Assembly (NCBI GenBank): GCA_017618135.1
Contig: JAFZUV010000002.1
Location: 62,001 to 126,000 of the forward strand
Origin: Clostridia bacterium
GTDB taxonomy: Bacteria > Bacillota > Clostridia > Oscillospirales > Acutalibacteraceae
DNA: 64,000 nucleotides
Reading direction: 5' to 3'
Shown here in pieces: positions 35,463-44,286 of this stretch; the stretch's first letter is position 1, and every line of letters begins with the position of its first letter. A program made the translations under genes and the position numbers. The notes under the pieces are model-generated. The model worked only from the letters and a program-made list of their open reading frames with translations. It did no database searches and had not been told where the DNA came from.

Positions 35463-36734
35463 ATGCTAAAGTATACTGAAATGAACACCGAACAATTAAA
35501 AAGGGAATTCAGTAAAATAAAAGAGCAATACGAGGCGATAAAGTTAAGGCATTTATCGCTTGATATGTCGCGCGGCAAGCCGGGCAAGGATAATATGGAT
35601 TTAAGCGAAAAAATGTTTGACTTGGTCGGTAACGATACCGGCTTTGAAAATGTTGACGGAATTGATTGCCGGAATTACGGCGGGCTTGACGGGCTTACAG
35701 AGCTTAAAAACCTTTTTGCCGCAATTCTCGAAATGCCGCCCGAGCAAATAATCGTTGGGGGCAACTCCTCTTTGAATATGATGTTTGATACCATTTCTCA
35801 GGGAATGACGCACGGCCTTGGCGATAAGCCGTGGGCAGGGCAGGAAGGACTTAAGTTTTTATGTCCGGCTCCGGGGTATGACCGCCATTTTGCCATAACC
35901 GAATACTTCGGATTTGAAATGATAACCGTGCCGATAAACAGCGACGGTCCGGATATGGATATGGTTGAAGAACTGGTTAAGGACGAAAAGGTCAAGGGTA
36001 TCTGGTGTGTGCCTAAGTATTCAAATCCCGAGGGTATAACCTATTCGGATGATACGGTGCGCCGTTTTGCGCGGCTTCAACCTGCGGCAAAGGACTTTCA
36101 CATTTTCTGGGATAACGCCTATGCTGTACATGATCTTGTTGATAACGGTGATAAGCTTCTCAACTTATATGATGAGTGTGTAAAGGAAGGAAATCCCGAT
36201 TTACCGATAATATTTGCGTCTACTTCTAAAATCACCTTTCCGGGTGCGGGAGTAGCTGCTCAAACCGGAAGCCCGAAGATTGTCGATAGTTTGAAATCCC
36301 GTATGAGATTTCAAACTATAGGTCCTGATAAGCTTAATCAGCTTAGACATGCGCGTCTTTTGCATTCGCTTGACGATTTGAAGGCGCATATGCGTCGCCA
36401 TGCCGGGATATTAAGACCCAAGTTTAAAAATGTTCTTGATTCATTTGATAAAAATCTTTCAGGGCTTGGTATTGCGCGGTGGAACAAACCGAAAGGCGGA
36501 TATTTTATAAGTCTTTATGTGTTGCCCGGGTGCGCTAAAAGGGTAGATGAGCTTTGCAGTCAAGCGGGTCTTATATTGACCCCCGCGGGAGCCGCGTTTC
36601 CTTACGGCATTGACCCGGAGGATTCCAATTTGCGCATAGCTCCTACATATCCGAGCGCGGATGAGGTCAAGGAAGCGGCGGACTTGCTTACCGTGGCTGT
36701 CAGGTACGCGGCGCTTGAAAAGTTGATAAACTGA
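35463..36734 (+). CDS. Aspartate aminotransferase, subgroup Ic (PF12897 type)
   Basis: A 423-residue PLP-dependent aminotransferase of the Aminotran_MocR/subgroup Ic family, whose best studied member is mycobacterial Rv3722c, an aspartate aminotransferase. Features are LSLDMSRGKPG near residue 36, NYGGLDGL, GNSSLNMMFDTI, the NAYAVHDL segment with its PLP-ring aspartate nearby, and the PLP lysine in FASTSKITFPGAG. The ATG at 35463 follows GGAG by 11 bases. It makes or uses aspartate and glutamate, which ties in with the nitrogen genes further along. No operon partner. Confidence 0.88.
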   Translation: MLKYTEMNTEQLKREFSKIKEQYEAIKLRHLSLDMSRGKPGKDNMDLSEKMFDLVGNDTGFENVDGIDCRNYGGLDGLTELKNLFAAILEMPPEQIIVGGNSSLNMMFDTISQGMTHGLGDKPWAGQEGLKFLCPAPGYDRHFAITEYFGFEMITVPINSDGPDMDMVEELVKDEKVKGIWCVPKYSNPEGITYSDDTVRRFARLQPAAKDFHIFWDNAYAVHDLVDNGDKLLNLYDECVKEGNPDLPIIFASTSKITFPGAGVAAQTGSPKIVDSLKSRMRFQTIGPDKLNQLRHARLLHSLDDLKAHMRRHAGILRPKFKNVLDSFDKNLSGLGIARWNKPKGGYFISLYVLPGCAKRVDELCSQAGLILTPAGAAFPYGIDPEDSNLRIAPTYPSADEVKEAADLLTVAVRYAALEKLIN

Positions 36735-36763
36735 TTGACTTTATTGTAAAAATTTAGTATAAT
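36735..36763 (+). promoter_or_regulatory. secD-secF promoter
   Basis: TTGACT at 36735-36740 and TATAAT at 36758-36763 with 17-base spacing. The -35 begins directly after the stop codon of the aminotransferase gene. Confidence 0.82.
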
Positions 36764-36801
36764 CTTATATAACTTCAGACTTTGAAATCGGAGGAACCTT
36801 G

Positions 36802-38178
36802 ATGAAAACCAAAAGAACAGGGAGGTTGGCGTTTTTTGTAGTGTTCATTCTGATTCTGGCGCTTACTTATACCGCCTTTTTCGGAATAGAAGATTACTAC
36901 GGCGACACCCGAAAAATTTATGTAAAGGGAGCAAGCGACATTCGTTGGGGTATTGATATATCCGGCGGTGTTGAAGCGGTATTTTCTCCCGACAAGGAGG
37001 ATGTCGATATCAGCGAAGATGATATGGCGTCCGCTAAAACTATAATTGAAACAAGATTGGTTGATAAGAATATAACAGATTATGAGGTTTATGCGGATAA
37101 TGTTAACAATCAGGTTATCGTGCGTTTCCCCTGGGCGGCGGACGAGAGCGATTTTAACGCGCAGGAAGCCGTTCAGGAATTGGGCGAGACCGCGCTTCTC
37201 ACTTTCTGCAAAAACGAGGATAAAGACGATGTTATACTAAGCGGTTCTACCGATGTCAAGAAGGCAACCGCCGGTTTTGACGATAAGGGCGAGCATGTGG
37301 TATATCTTGACCTTACAAATGAGGGAAGCTCTAAATTTGCAACCGCAACCACCGAGCTTGTAGGTCAGAAGATTTCAATATGGATGGATGAAACCGAGAT
37401 TTCCGCGCCTACCGTTAATACCGCTATAACCAACGGTACGGCGGTCATTACCGGTATGGGCACGGCGGATGCGGCAAGTGACCTTGCAAATAAAATCAAT
37501 GCCGGTTCTCTTCCGTTTGCGCTTACGGTTGATGAGAGCAAGCTGCAGATAATCTCCCCGTCTCTCGGCTCTGACGCGCTTGATGTTATGCTTAAAGCGG
37601 GCGCGATAGCCTTTGGGCTTGTTTGTCTTCTTATGATATTGCGTTACAGACTGCACGGTGTTATAGCCTCAATTTCGCTGCTCGGTCAGCTTGCCGGCAC
37701 TATTGCCTGCATTTCGGGCTTTTTCCCGAATACCGAGAGCTTCACTCTTACGGTTCCCGGTATCGCGGGTATCATTCTTTCGATCGGCGTGGGTGTTGAC
37801 TGTAATGTTATCGCGGCTGAGCGTATAAGAGACGAGTTTAAAAAGGGTAAAACGATTGACGGAGCCATTGATTCCGGCTTTAAGAATAGTCTTTCCGCGA
37901 TTATTGACGGTAATGTTACCATCGTTATCGTATCGCTTGTGCTTATGGGTGCTTTCGGAACCAGTGAAAACTTTATAGCCAAGATACTTTCTCCGGTAAT
38001 GGCGTTGTTCGGCGGCTCTATCACAGGTTCTATTTATTCGTTCGGATATACCCTCCTTATAGGCGTTATATTCAATCTAATAATGGGCGTTCTTGCTTCC
38101 AAGACTATGTTGAGGAGCATTTCAAAGCTTTCTGTTTTCAGGCGCCCCGCCCTTTACGGAGGTAAGAAAAATGGCTAA
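36802..38178 (+). CDS. secD: Protein translocase subunit SecD
   Basis: SecD works with SecF and SecYEG in the membrane and uses the proton gradient to complete protein export. The 458-residue protein has TM1 at about 10-28, the extracytoplasmic P1 domain (DIRWGIDISGG at its start, FEDKxD-like regions after), and five further membrane helices from about 265 on, including the conserved GVDCNVIAAERIRDE in TM4. Start could be ATG 36802 or the TTG before it; GGAGG is 7-11 bases upstream. secD overlaps secF by 8 bases. In this lineage SecD and SecF are separate proteins. Confidence 0.95.
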   Translation: MKTKRTGRLAFFVVFILILALTYTAFFGIEDYYGDTRKIYVKGASDIRWGIDISGGVEAVFSPDKEDVDISEDDMASAKTIIETRLVDKNITDYEVYADNVNNQVIVRFPWAADESDFNAQEAVQELGETALLTFCKNEDKDDVILSGSTDVKKATAGFDDKGEHVVYLDLTNEGSSKFATATTELVGQKISIWMDETEISAPTVNTAITNGTAVITGMGTADAASDLANKINAGSLPFALTVDESKLQIISPSLGSDALDVMLKAGAIAFGLVCLLMILRYRLHGVIASISLLGQLAGTIACISGFFPNTESFTLTVPGIAGIILSIGVGVDCNVIAAERIRDEFKKGKTIDGAIDSGFKNSLSAIIDGNVTIVIVSLVLMGAFGTSENFIAKILSPVMALFGGSITGSIYSFGYTLLIGVIFNLIMGVLASKTMLRSISKLSVFRRPALYGGKKNG

Positions 38179-39127
38179 GAGCATAAAAGATTTAAAAATA
38201 AACTCCAAAAAGGTTTTCAAAATATCACTGATAGTTTACGCCGCTATCCTGCTTGCAGGTATCGTTATGGGCATAATTTTCGGCGTATCGCTTGATATTA
38301 ACTTTAAGGGCGGTACAAGAATTACCTATTCATTTACCGGCGAAATAAAGGATAAAGATTTCACATCCGCCGTAGGTGAGGTTATTAAGAATAAGTTTAC
38401 CGTATCGAGAAATACTTCTATTGCAGGGGATACAGATACTTTTTCGATTTCTCTTGTGGGTAAAAAATCTCTTTCGGCGAAAACTCAGGAGGAGCTTACA
38501 GAGAAGCTTACCGAAAAATTCCCCGATAATAATATCGAGCTTTATGATTCAAACTCGGTTAGTCCTACCGTTGCAGGAACATTTTTTCTTAAAAGCCTTG
38601 TTGCCGTGCTTATAGCGGCGGCGCTCGTTGTGGTTTATGTTGGTATCCGCTTTAAGAAAATCGGCGGTATCACTGCGGCGCTTACGGCTCTTTGCGCGTT
38701 GGTGCTTGACCTTATGGTGACCTTTGTTACCTGTATAATTTTCAGGCTGCAGATCGATTCAAACTATATCGCGGTAGTGCTCACTATCCTCGGATATTCG
38801 CTTAACGATACCATTGTTTGTTATGACCGCGTTCGTGAAAACAAAAAGCTCTTCCCCGAGCTTACCACCGAAGAAAATATGAACCTCAGTATAGACGGTA
38901 TTTTAACCCGCAATATTGTAACTTCGGTTACTACTTCGCTCGCTGTTCTAACAATAGTTGTTGTATCTGAGCTTTACGGTCTGTCTTCACTCCGCACCTT
39001 TGCAATTCCGATGACCTTCGGTCTGCTTTCGGGTTGTGTGTCCTCGCTCTTTATAGCAGGTCCGTTGTGGGTTGTATGGCGTGGCAAGCTTGATGCAAAA
39101 AAAGCCAAGAAAAAAGCAAAAAAATAA
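38171..39127 (+). CDS. secF: Protein translocase subunit SecF
   Basis: The partner of SecD, 318 residues. It shows TM1 at about 18-38, DINFKGGTRITY that starts the periplasmic-side domain, and the C-terminal bundle with YSLNDTIVCYDRVRE, the family's conserved TM4 motif, and a basic C-terminal tail of Lys and Ala. Length matches the family. Last gene of its transcript, followed by a long hairpin. Confidence 0.96.
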   Translation: MAKSIKDLKINSKKVFKISLIVYAAILLAGIVMGIIFGVSLDINFKGGTRITYSFTGEIKDKDFTSAVGEVIKNKFTVSRNTSIAGDTDTFSISLVGKKSLSAKTQEELTEKLTEKFPDNNIELYDSNSVSPTVAGTFFLKSLVAVLIAAALVVVYVGIRFKKIGGITAALTALCALVLDLMVTFVTCIIFRLQIDSNYIAVVLTILGYSLNDTIVCYDRVRENKKLFPELTTEENMNLSIDGILTRNIVTSVTTSLAVLTIVVVSELYGLSSLRTFAIPMTFGLLSGCVSSLFIAGPLWVVWRGKLDAKKAKKKAKK

Positions 39128-39135
39128 CATATTAA

Positions 39136-39177
39136 AGTATAACAGCCGCCTTGCTTTTGCAGGGCGGCTGTTATACT
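39136..39177. terminator. Long hairpin between secF and the RHH gene
   Basis: A stem of about 19 pairs (39136-39154 with 39159-39177, one T-G pair) closes a TTTT loop. The plus-strand side has no T-run after it, so it is not a standard terminator for secF, and it includes the last codons of the minus-strand RHH gene. It may work through transcript stabilisation or a Rho-dependent stop, which is speculation. Confidence 0.55.
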
Positions 39178-39362
39178 ATCTCGGAATTGTTAATTCCATA
39201 CCTCAAAATTAAATTTATAAGCTCGTTTCTTGAATAGTTGCTTTCCTTTGCTATTTTGTTAAGGTCGGCTAAAATATCATCCTTTATTCTCACCGAAATA
39301 ATGGTATTTCCGTCATCTCCACGCCGCTTAATCTTCAGCGGCTCATTTTTCATCTGTATCAT
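39171..39362 (-). CDS. Ribbon-helix-helix transcriptional regulator (CopG/Arc type)
   Basis: A 63-residue protein whose core VRIKDDILADLNKIAKESNY followed by RNELINLIL is the ribbon-helix-helix pattern: one beta strand and two helices that dimerise and put the strand in the DNA major groove. AGAGGTGAT precedes the ATG. It is divergent from the secreted LRR-cohesin-dockerin gene, and a near-palindrome covers that gene's -10, so repression of the neighbour is the best guess. A plasmid-type antitoxin is the other possibility, but no toxin gene lies next to it. Confidence 0.8.
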   Translation of the reverse strand: MIQMKNEPLKIKRRGDDGNTIISVRIKDDILADLNKIAKESNYSRNELINLILRYGINNSEIV

Positions 39363-39392
39363 TTTCGTATCACCTCTACATATATATTATTG

Positions 39393-39421
39393 TTGACAAT
39401 TCCTTATTTATATATTACAAT
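39393..39421 (+). promoter_or_regulatory. Promoter of the LRR-cohesin-dockerin gene
   Basis: TTGACA at 39393-39398 and TACAAT at 39416-39421 with 17-base spacing. The -10 lies inside the left arm of a near-palindrome (39413-39440). Confidence 0.8.
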
Positions 39422-39440
39422 ACGATATGTATTTGTAATA
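39413..39440. promoter_or_regulatory. Near-palindromic candidate operator
   Basis: TATTACAATAC (39413-39423) is mirrored by GTATTTGTAATA (39429-39440); the arms match except for one extra base. It covers the -10 and the likely transcription start, where a bound protein would block RNA polymerase. The divergent RHH regulator is the natural candidate to bind it. Confidence 0.65.
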
Positions 39441-39464
39441 CAATAATATTTTCGGGGTGGAAAT

Positions 39465-40946
39465 ATGAAAAAACAATTACAAAAACTTTTAGCGGTAGTA
39501 TTATTAATAATTATGATTTTGTCGGTATTATCCGTCATACCATTTACGGCATTTGCTGATTCTTTTAGTTACAATACTGAAATATTTTCCATAGAACCAT
39601 CCTCGTTACCAAATTGCTTATCAATTAATTGCTATCTAAATTTTTCAGTTGTTAACTATGATAGCGTAGGATTGGAAATAGTAAAAAACGGGGTAACGGT
39701 TTTATTTGATACCGACGCTCTTTTAGATTGTCTGTGCACAACGACCATTGATTTTGATTGGACAAATTTAATGGGATATGGAGACGGAGAATTTGTATTC
39801 TATATTTGCTCATGTAAAAAATTGCAAAATGGCGATGTTTCATGCTCCAGATTATCTGCGGGTTTTAAGTATTCAGTTAAGGTAGACGATCTGGTTAAAA
39901 CATCCTACTCAGGCAAGTGCGGAGCTAATCTTCAATGGAATATTGACACTAAAGGAACACTGAGAATTTTCGGTGAAGGTGACATGGAAGATTATCTCAA
40001 TAACAGTGCGATTGGTACCGCTCCATGGCTTAAATATTATAGTCTGATAAAAAAGATTATTGTTGAAGAAGGGGTTACCGGCATAGGAGATTATTCGTTT
40101 TATTGTTGTCTTGGCTGGAATGTGACAGAAGTATCATTGCCAAACTCGTTAGAGAGAATAGGCAAAATTGCATTTTATGGCTGTCTGAAATCAGGGGAAA
40201 TAGTAATACCGAAAAATGTCAAGCAGATAGGCGAAAGGGCATTTAAGTTCTGCAAAGGAACTATCTATGCTCCATATGGTATAGGTTATGATTTTAGCGA
40301 CGATTCATCTGAAAATTTATCATTGGTGTATTATTATCCCGAGCCCGAAGAAGATACACCTCAAATAGTAGTAGAAAGCAAAAAAGCAAGAGCCGGCAAA
40401 ACGGTTGATGTAAATATCAGTCTTAAGAACAACCCCGGAATTACATCGGCTAAAATTAAAGTTTATTTTCCGGCAGGACTTACCCTTGAGGATGTAAACT
40501 TCGGTGATATCGGCGGTCAGACAATGATGTCGGAATCGTGGAACAGTCCGGTAACGCTTAACTGGTTTATCGGCAACAAAGATTTAAAGGATACCGATAT
40601 AACTTTTGCCACGCTTACCTTTAAGTTAGCTGATGATATAGAAACAGGCGCAAAGGAGATAGGTATTGAGTTTGACCCGGACGATATCTTTGATATTGCA
40701 AACAATGTAATAGATTTTGTGGCTGTCGGAGGAGAAATAGAAGTAATAGGATACGAGCCGGGTGATATAAGCGACGACGGCAAGGTTAATAACCAAGACC
40801 TTGTACTTCTGTTCCAATACCTTTCAGGTTGGGATGTTACGGTAAACCAAGCGGCGGTTGATGTAAACGGCGACGGTTCGGTGGATAACATAGATTTAAT
40901 AAGACTGTTCCAGTATCTGTGCGGTTGGGCTGTAGACATATTTTGA
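39465..40946 (+). CDS. Secreted BspA-type LRR protein with cohesin-like and dockerin domains
   Basis: The 493-residue protein has a Sec signal peptide (1-31, cleavage after AFA), a Cys-containing N-terminal region (32-145), a short BspA-type leucine-rich region (about 146-270, with LYKLIKKIIVEEGVT-like and VSLPNSLERIGKIAF-like repeats), a cohesin-like beta domain (about 298-428) and a C-terminal type I dockerin (433-488) with two calcium-binding loops, DISDDGKVNNQD and DVNGDGSVDNID, each followed by LFQYL. A dockerin anchors proteins to cohesins of scaffoldins on the cell surface; having both partners in one chain suggests an adaptor. No catalytic domain. It is more AT-rich in the first two thirds than its neighbours, which may reflect transfer. 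Confidence 0.87.
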   Translation: MKKQLQKLLAVVLLIIMILSVLSVIPFTAFADSFSYNTEIFSIEPSSLPNCLSINCYLNFSVVNYDSVGLEIVKNGVTVLFDTDALLDCLCTTTIDFDWTNLMGYGDGEFVFYICSCKKLQNGDVSCSRLSAGFKYSVKVDDLVKTSYSGKCGANLQWNIDTKGTLRIFGEGDMEDYLNNSAIGTAPWLKYYSLIKKIIVEEGVTGIGDYSFYCCLGWNVTEVSLPNSLERIGKIAFYGCLKSGEIVIPKNVKQIGERAFKFCKGTIYAPYGIGYDFSDDSSENLSLVYYYPEPEEDTPQIVVESKKARAGKTVDVNISLKNNPGITSAKIKVYFPAGLTLEDVNFGDIGGQTMMSESWNSPVTLNWFIGNKDLKDTDITFATLTFKLADDIETGAKEIGIEFDPDDIFDIANNVIDFVAVGGEIEVIGYEPGDISDDGKVNNQDLVLLFQYLSGWDVTVNQAAVDVNGDGSVDNIDLIRLFQYLCGWAVDIF

Positions 40947-40985
40947 TAAAAAAACTCACCCGGCAAGGGCAACCTTGCCGGGTGA
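40946..40985 (-). terminator. Intrinsic terminator of the phosphorelay operon
   Basis: A perfect 13-bp stem (40956-40968 with 40973-40985) closes a four-base loop. On the minus strand it is followed by GTTTTTTTATC, the end of the HPt-gene transcript. The plus-strand side has only TATTATGTTT, so it is weaker for the dockerin gene. Confidence 0.88.
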
Positions 40986-41016
40986 TATTATGTTTACTGT
41001 CTGAAATCTAAAATCT

Positions 41017-41358
41017 CTACTTACAAAGCTCTTTAAGCTTGTTACCGTTTTTGATTATACTGCCGAGTAATTCGGTATAATCGGTATCTGTATCTGCGCG
41101 GAGCAATTCCGTTATTTGAGCTGTCGGCTCATAAATCGGGGTTACGGACAGGTTGCCGAACACTCCTTTTATTGAATGCGCCGTCTCAAAAGCGGTTTTA
41201 TAATCCTTTTGCTCAACGGCGGTTTTAAGGAGGTCAAAATCGGTAGAGTCCGCCGCTTTTTTTACAAGCTTTAAATAAAAATCCTCATCATTAAGGCAAC
41301 GCGCCAGCCCCTCTTCAACATTTGCACCGAATTCCTTTAATGCGTTTATTGAAAGCAT
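41017..41358 (-). CDS. Histidine phosphotransfer (HPt) protein
   Basis: A 113-residue all-helical HPt domain with the phospho-accepting His61 in the motif AHSIKGVFGNL. Such proteins carry phosphate between the receiver domain of a hybrid kinase and a response regulator. It follows the hybrid kinase gene after two bases, and an AAGGAG sequence (inside the kinase's last codons) precedes it on neither side; the ATG is preceded instead by its own GGAGA region upstream of the kinase stop or is reached by coupling. Gene order on the transcript is REC-EAL protein, permease-kinase, HPt. Confidence 0.92.
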   Translation of the reverse strand: MLSINALKEFGANVEEGLARCLNDEDFYLKLVKKAADSTDFDLLKTAVEQKDYKTAFETAHSIKGVFGNLSVTPIYEPTAQITELLRADTDTDYTELLGSIIKNGNKLKELCK

Positions 41359-41360
41359 TT

Positions 41361-44267
41361 CTATTCTCCTTTTTTAAGATTTCGTTTTAGCGTCGCGGTC
41401 ATTTCCTTTATTTCTATCGGTTTGGCAATGTAATCGTCCATACCGGCTTCCTTTGTTCTTTTAATGTCCTCCGCAAAAACATTGGCTGTCATTGCGATTA
41501 TCGGAAGTTTTCCTTTGATTCCTTGTAAACTGCGGATTGTTTTAGTCGCGTCAAGCCCGTTCATAACCGGCATCTGCACATCCATAAGTACGGCGCCAAA
41601 CTCGTCGTCCTCAGCATTGGCAATAATATCGACCGCCATTTGACCGTTTTCCGCGGTCACCACATTAAAGCCCATATTTGTAAGTAGCATTTGAGCGATT
41701 TCTATATTTATGGGGTTGTCGTCAACAAGCAGAACCGTCATACCGCTGTAATCAACATTATCGGATGCGTCATCTTCCGCTGTCGCCGACTCAACTTCAT
41801 CCGCTATCGGCAATAAGAGGGTAATTTCAAACCGGGTGCCTTTGCCCTTTTCGGAGGTTACAGAAATTTCGCCGCCCATAAGGTCAACAAGATCCTTAGT
41901 AATCGACATACCGAGTCCGGTACCCTGAATTTCGTTTACTTCGCGCGTTTTTTCGCGTTCAAAAGCCTCAAAAATATGCTTGCGGAATTCTTCACTCATT
42001 CCGATACCGGTATCCGAAACGGTGATCATATAAACGCCTGAGTTGTCCCTGCGCGAGTTTTCGGTCAAATTGACCGTTACACTGCCGCCGGATTTTGTAA
42101 ATTTTATAGAGTTTGAAATGAGATTTAAAAGTATACGGTTAATGCGTTTCTCATCACAAACGGCAAATGGGTCATCAACATCTGTATTTACAACAAAGTC
42201 TATGCCTTTCTGCTCTGCCTGATTCAGGAAAATATCATAAACTCCGCGCATCATATTTTTAAGGTCGCAGGGCGCGGTTTGCAGTTCAACCTTTCCGCTT
42301 TCAATGCGGCTCATATCAAGTATATCGTTTATAAGCGCAAGTAAATGCTTGCTTGAATAATCTATCTTGCTTAAATAATCATGTGCATCGTCAGGCAGAT
42401 TTTTGCTTTCAAGAGCTAAGGCCGTATAGCCGGTTATGGCGTTCATCGGCGTTCTGATGTCGTGACTCATACTTGAAAGAAAGGTGCTTTTTGCCGCGCT
42501 TATTTCTTCCGCGCGCAATCGCTCGGTTTCAAGTTGTTTTTCCCGCTTTTTGATAATCGAAAAAATGCTGAACACCATAAGCACCGAAGCCGTTACCATA
42601 GCCATCTGTATTATGATATTTCTTGTTACCATTGAGCCAAACTCATAAATACGACCGTCAATATACTCTTCGGTTTCGGTCGCAAAAGAGTCGGAAGTCA
42701 TATCAATTCCCGCTTCGGATAACTGCTCTGAGTAAACGCCGTTTACATCGTTTGCTATATCTTCCGCCTCGTTTACGGTGAGCTTATATATCCACACAAC
42801 CGAAATAGTCACAATAATCAGCAGTAAAGCTATCCAAACGACCTCGCTTTTTCCAAAACGGCGGCTTTTATCCTTCTGTATTATTATGCGGAAAATCGCA
42901 ATACCCAGTATGCTCCAGACAACGAGAGCAAGATAAGATTCCGTTGCAAATGAACTACTGCCCAGAAAGTCCGGTATAATATACATAAACACGAACAGCA
43001 TCGAGATTACGGTACCGACAGAGCCGAAAATTTTTAAGGAAGTCTTTTTTTCACGCCGGCCGGTAACAAACGCCGATATGGAAACATAAGCGTAAACTAT
43101 TGAAGCACCGATGGTGGTAACATCAACAATCCAGCCTATTGCTGTTCTGCCGAGCGTGGGCACCAAGGCGGATATGGCGGCTGTGACAGTAAGGGCGAAA
43201 ACGGGTGTGCCGCGCGCCGACAGTGTGCAGAATTTTTTGGGCAATATACCGTCTTGCGACATAGCAAAAACAAGGCGGCTTATAGCCACAAGATTTGCTG
43301 TTATTCCGGTTATGATGCCGCTGAACGCCGATATTGCAAGCACGGTAAGTCCGGTGTTTCCGAGAACCCGCTTTGCTTCAAAGAATGTCGGTATAGACCG
43401 TATACCGGAATTGTTTGATAAATCCTTTATGTATTCGTACCAACTGCCATAACCGTCCGGCAAGGCGTTCGCCGCGATAAGGGTGAGCATTGTATATGCA
43501 ACCACGCCGGCAAGCAAAGCCAGTGTAATAATCGGCAACAGTTTTTTAGTATTGAATTTCATTTCAGCGGTTGAGTGCGAAATAGATTCAAAGCCTATAA
43601 ACGCCCAAGGCGCCAATATGACAAGCGAAACCACCTGAACCGCCGGATCACCGCTTGCAAACAAGGGGGCTTTAAATACGACGCCGCCCTTTAAAAGCAC
43701 GGAAATAAACACCGTAATAATGCCGACAATCAAAAATAACGCCATAACCGTTTGAACAATTTTGAGTACTGCGCCGCCGAGAACACATACAAGCCAACCG
43801 AGAACAATTACGGCGGTCGATAACAGCAATTCGCCGGAATAAACGGTATATCCCGCCAAGGTGTAGCTCATGCCAACGCAAAAAACATTGCCGAAAATAC
43901 AGCGTATTATTATGGAAAGCGCGGTAGCGTTTGCCCAAATAATAGCGGCGTAAGTGAGAAGAAGCAGCCAGGCGCACAAAAAGCCGTGGTCGCGCCCGAG
44001 TGCCGCGCCGGCATAGGTGTAAGCACCGCCGGGGGAGGTATGGCGTTTCATAAGCAAATAATAGTTAACACCGATTATAAGCATTACCACTGCGCCTAAA
44101 AAAATGCCGATAGCAGTGCCCAAGGGTCCGGCTAACGGTAAAAATGTTGTTCCGGGCATAACAAACGCGCCCCAGCCGACACTGCAACCAAAGGCTAACG
44201 CCCAAACAGAGAGCGGAGAAAGATATTTTTTAAGTACAATATGATTTCGACAGTTGTCTGTTCTCAC
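41361..44267 (-). CDS. Amino-acid permease fused to hybrid sensor histidine kinase
   Basis: One uninterrupted 968-residue frame. Residues 15-465 form an APC-superfamily amino-acid/polyamine permease with about 12 hydrophobic segments, including the TM1 motif [13 protein letters not shown] and a TM6-like [17 protein letters not shown]. Then come a helix (about 475-493), an extracytoplasmic loop (494-550), another helix (551-571) and a coiled region. The kinase follows: HisKA with His602 in [12 protein letters not shown] box with Asn715, DTGIG at 752-756, GTGLGMSI at 782-789, and a receiver domain (about 843-960) with Asp849-Asp850 and phospho-acceptor Asp896. GTG start with AAAGGATG upstream. 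Transporter-linked kinases such as CbrA are known with sodium-solute-symporter domains; an APC version is much less familiar. Ligand unknown. Confidence 0.93.
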   Translation of the reverse strand: MRTDNCRNHIVLKKYLSPLSVWALAFGCSVGWGAFVMPGTTFLPLAGPLGTAIGIFLGAVVMLIIGVNYYLLMKRHTSPGGAYTYAGAALGRDHGFLCAWLLLLTYAAIIWANATALSIIIRCIFGNVFCVGMSYTLAGYTVYSGELLLSTAVIVLGWLVCVLGGAVLKIVQTVMALFLIVGIITVFISVLLKGGVVFKAPLFASGDPAVQVVSLVILAPWAFIGFESISHSTAEMKFNTKKLLPIITLALLAGVVAYTMLTLIAANALPDGYGSWYEYIKDLSNNSGIRSIPTFFEAKRVLGNTGLTVLAISAFSGIITGITANLVAISRLVFAMSQDGILPKKFCTLSARGTPVFALTVTAAISALVPTLGRTAIGWIVDVTTIGASIVYAYVSISAFVTGRREKKTSLKIFGSVGTVISMLFVFMYIIPDFLGSSSFATESYLALVVWSILGIAIFRIIIQKDKSRRFGKSEVVWIALLLIIVTISVVWIYKLTVNEAEDIANDVNGVYSEQLSEAGIDMTSDSFATETEEYIDGRIYEFGSMVTRNIIIQMAMVTASVLMVFSIFSIIKKREKQLETERLRAEEISAAKSTFLSSMSHDIRTPMNAITGYTALALESKNLPDDAHDYLSKIDYSSKHLLALINDILDMSRIESGKVELQTAPCDLKNMMRGVYDIFLNQAEQKGIDFVVNTDVDDPFAVCDEKRINRILLNLISNSIKFTKSGGSVTVNLTENSRRDNSGVYMITVSDTGIGMSEEFRKHIFEAFEREKTREVNEIQGTGLGMSITKDLVDLMGGEISVTSEKGKGTRFEITLLLPIADEVESATAEDDASDNVDYSGMTVLLVDDNPINIEIAQMLLTNMGFNVVTAENGQMAVDIIANAEDDEFGAVLMDVQMPVMNGLDATKTIRSLQGIKGKLPIIAMTANVFAEDIKRTKEAGMDDYIAKPIEIKEMTATLKRNLKKGE

Positions 44268-44286
44268 TGAAATAACATCCTTTACT

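Noticed and set aside
39171-39362. RHH protein as the antitoxin of a toxin-antitoxin pair
   Set aside because: The flanking genes are secF and the secreted LRR protein; there is no small toxin-like gene beside it on either strand.
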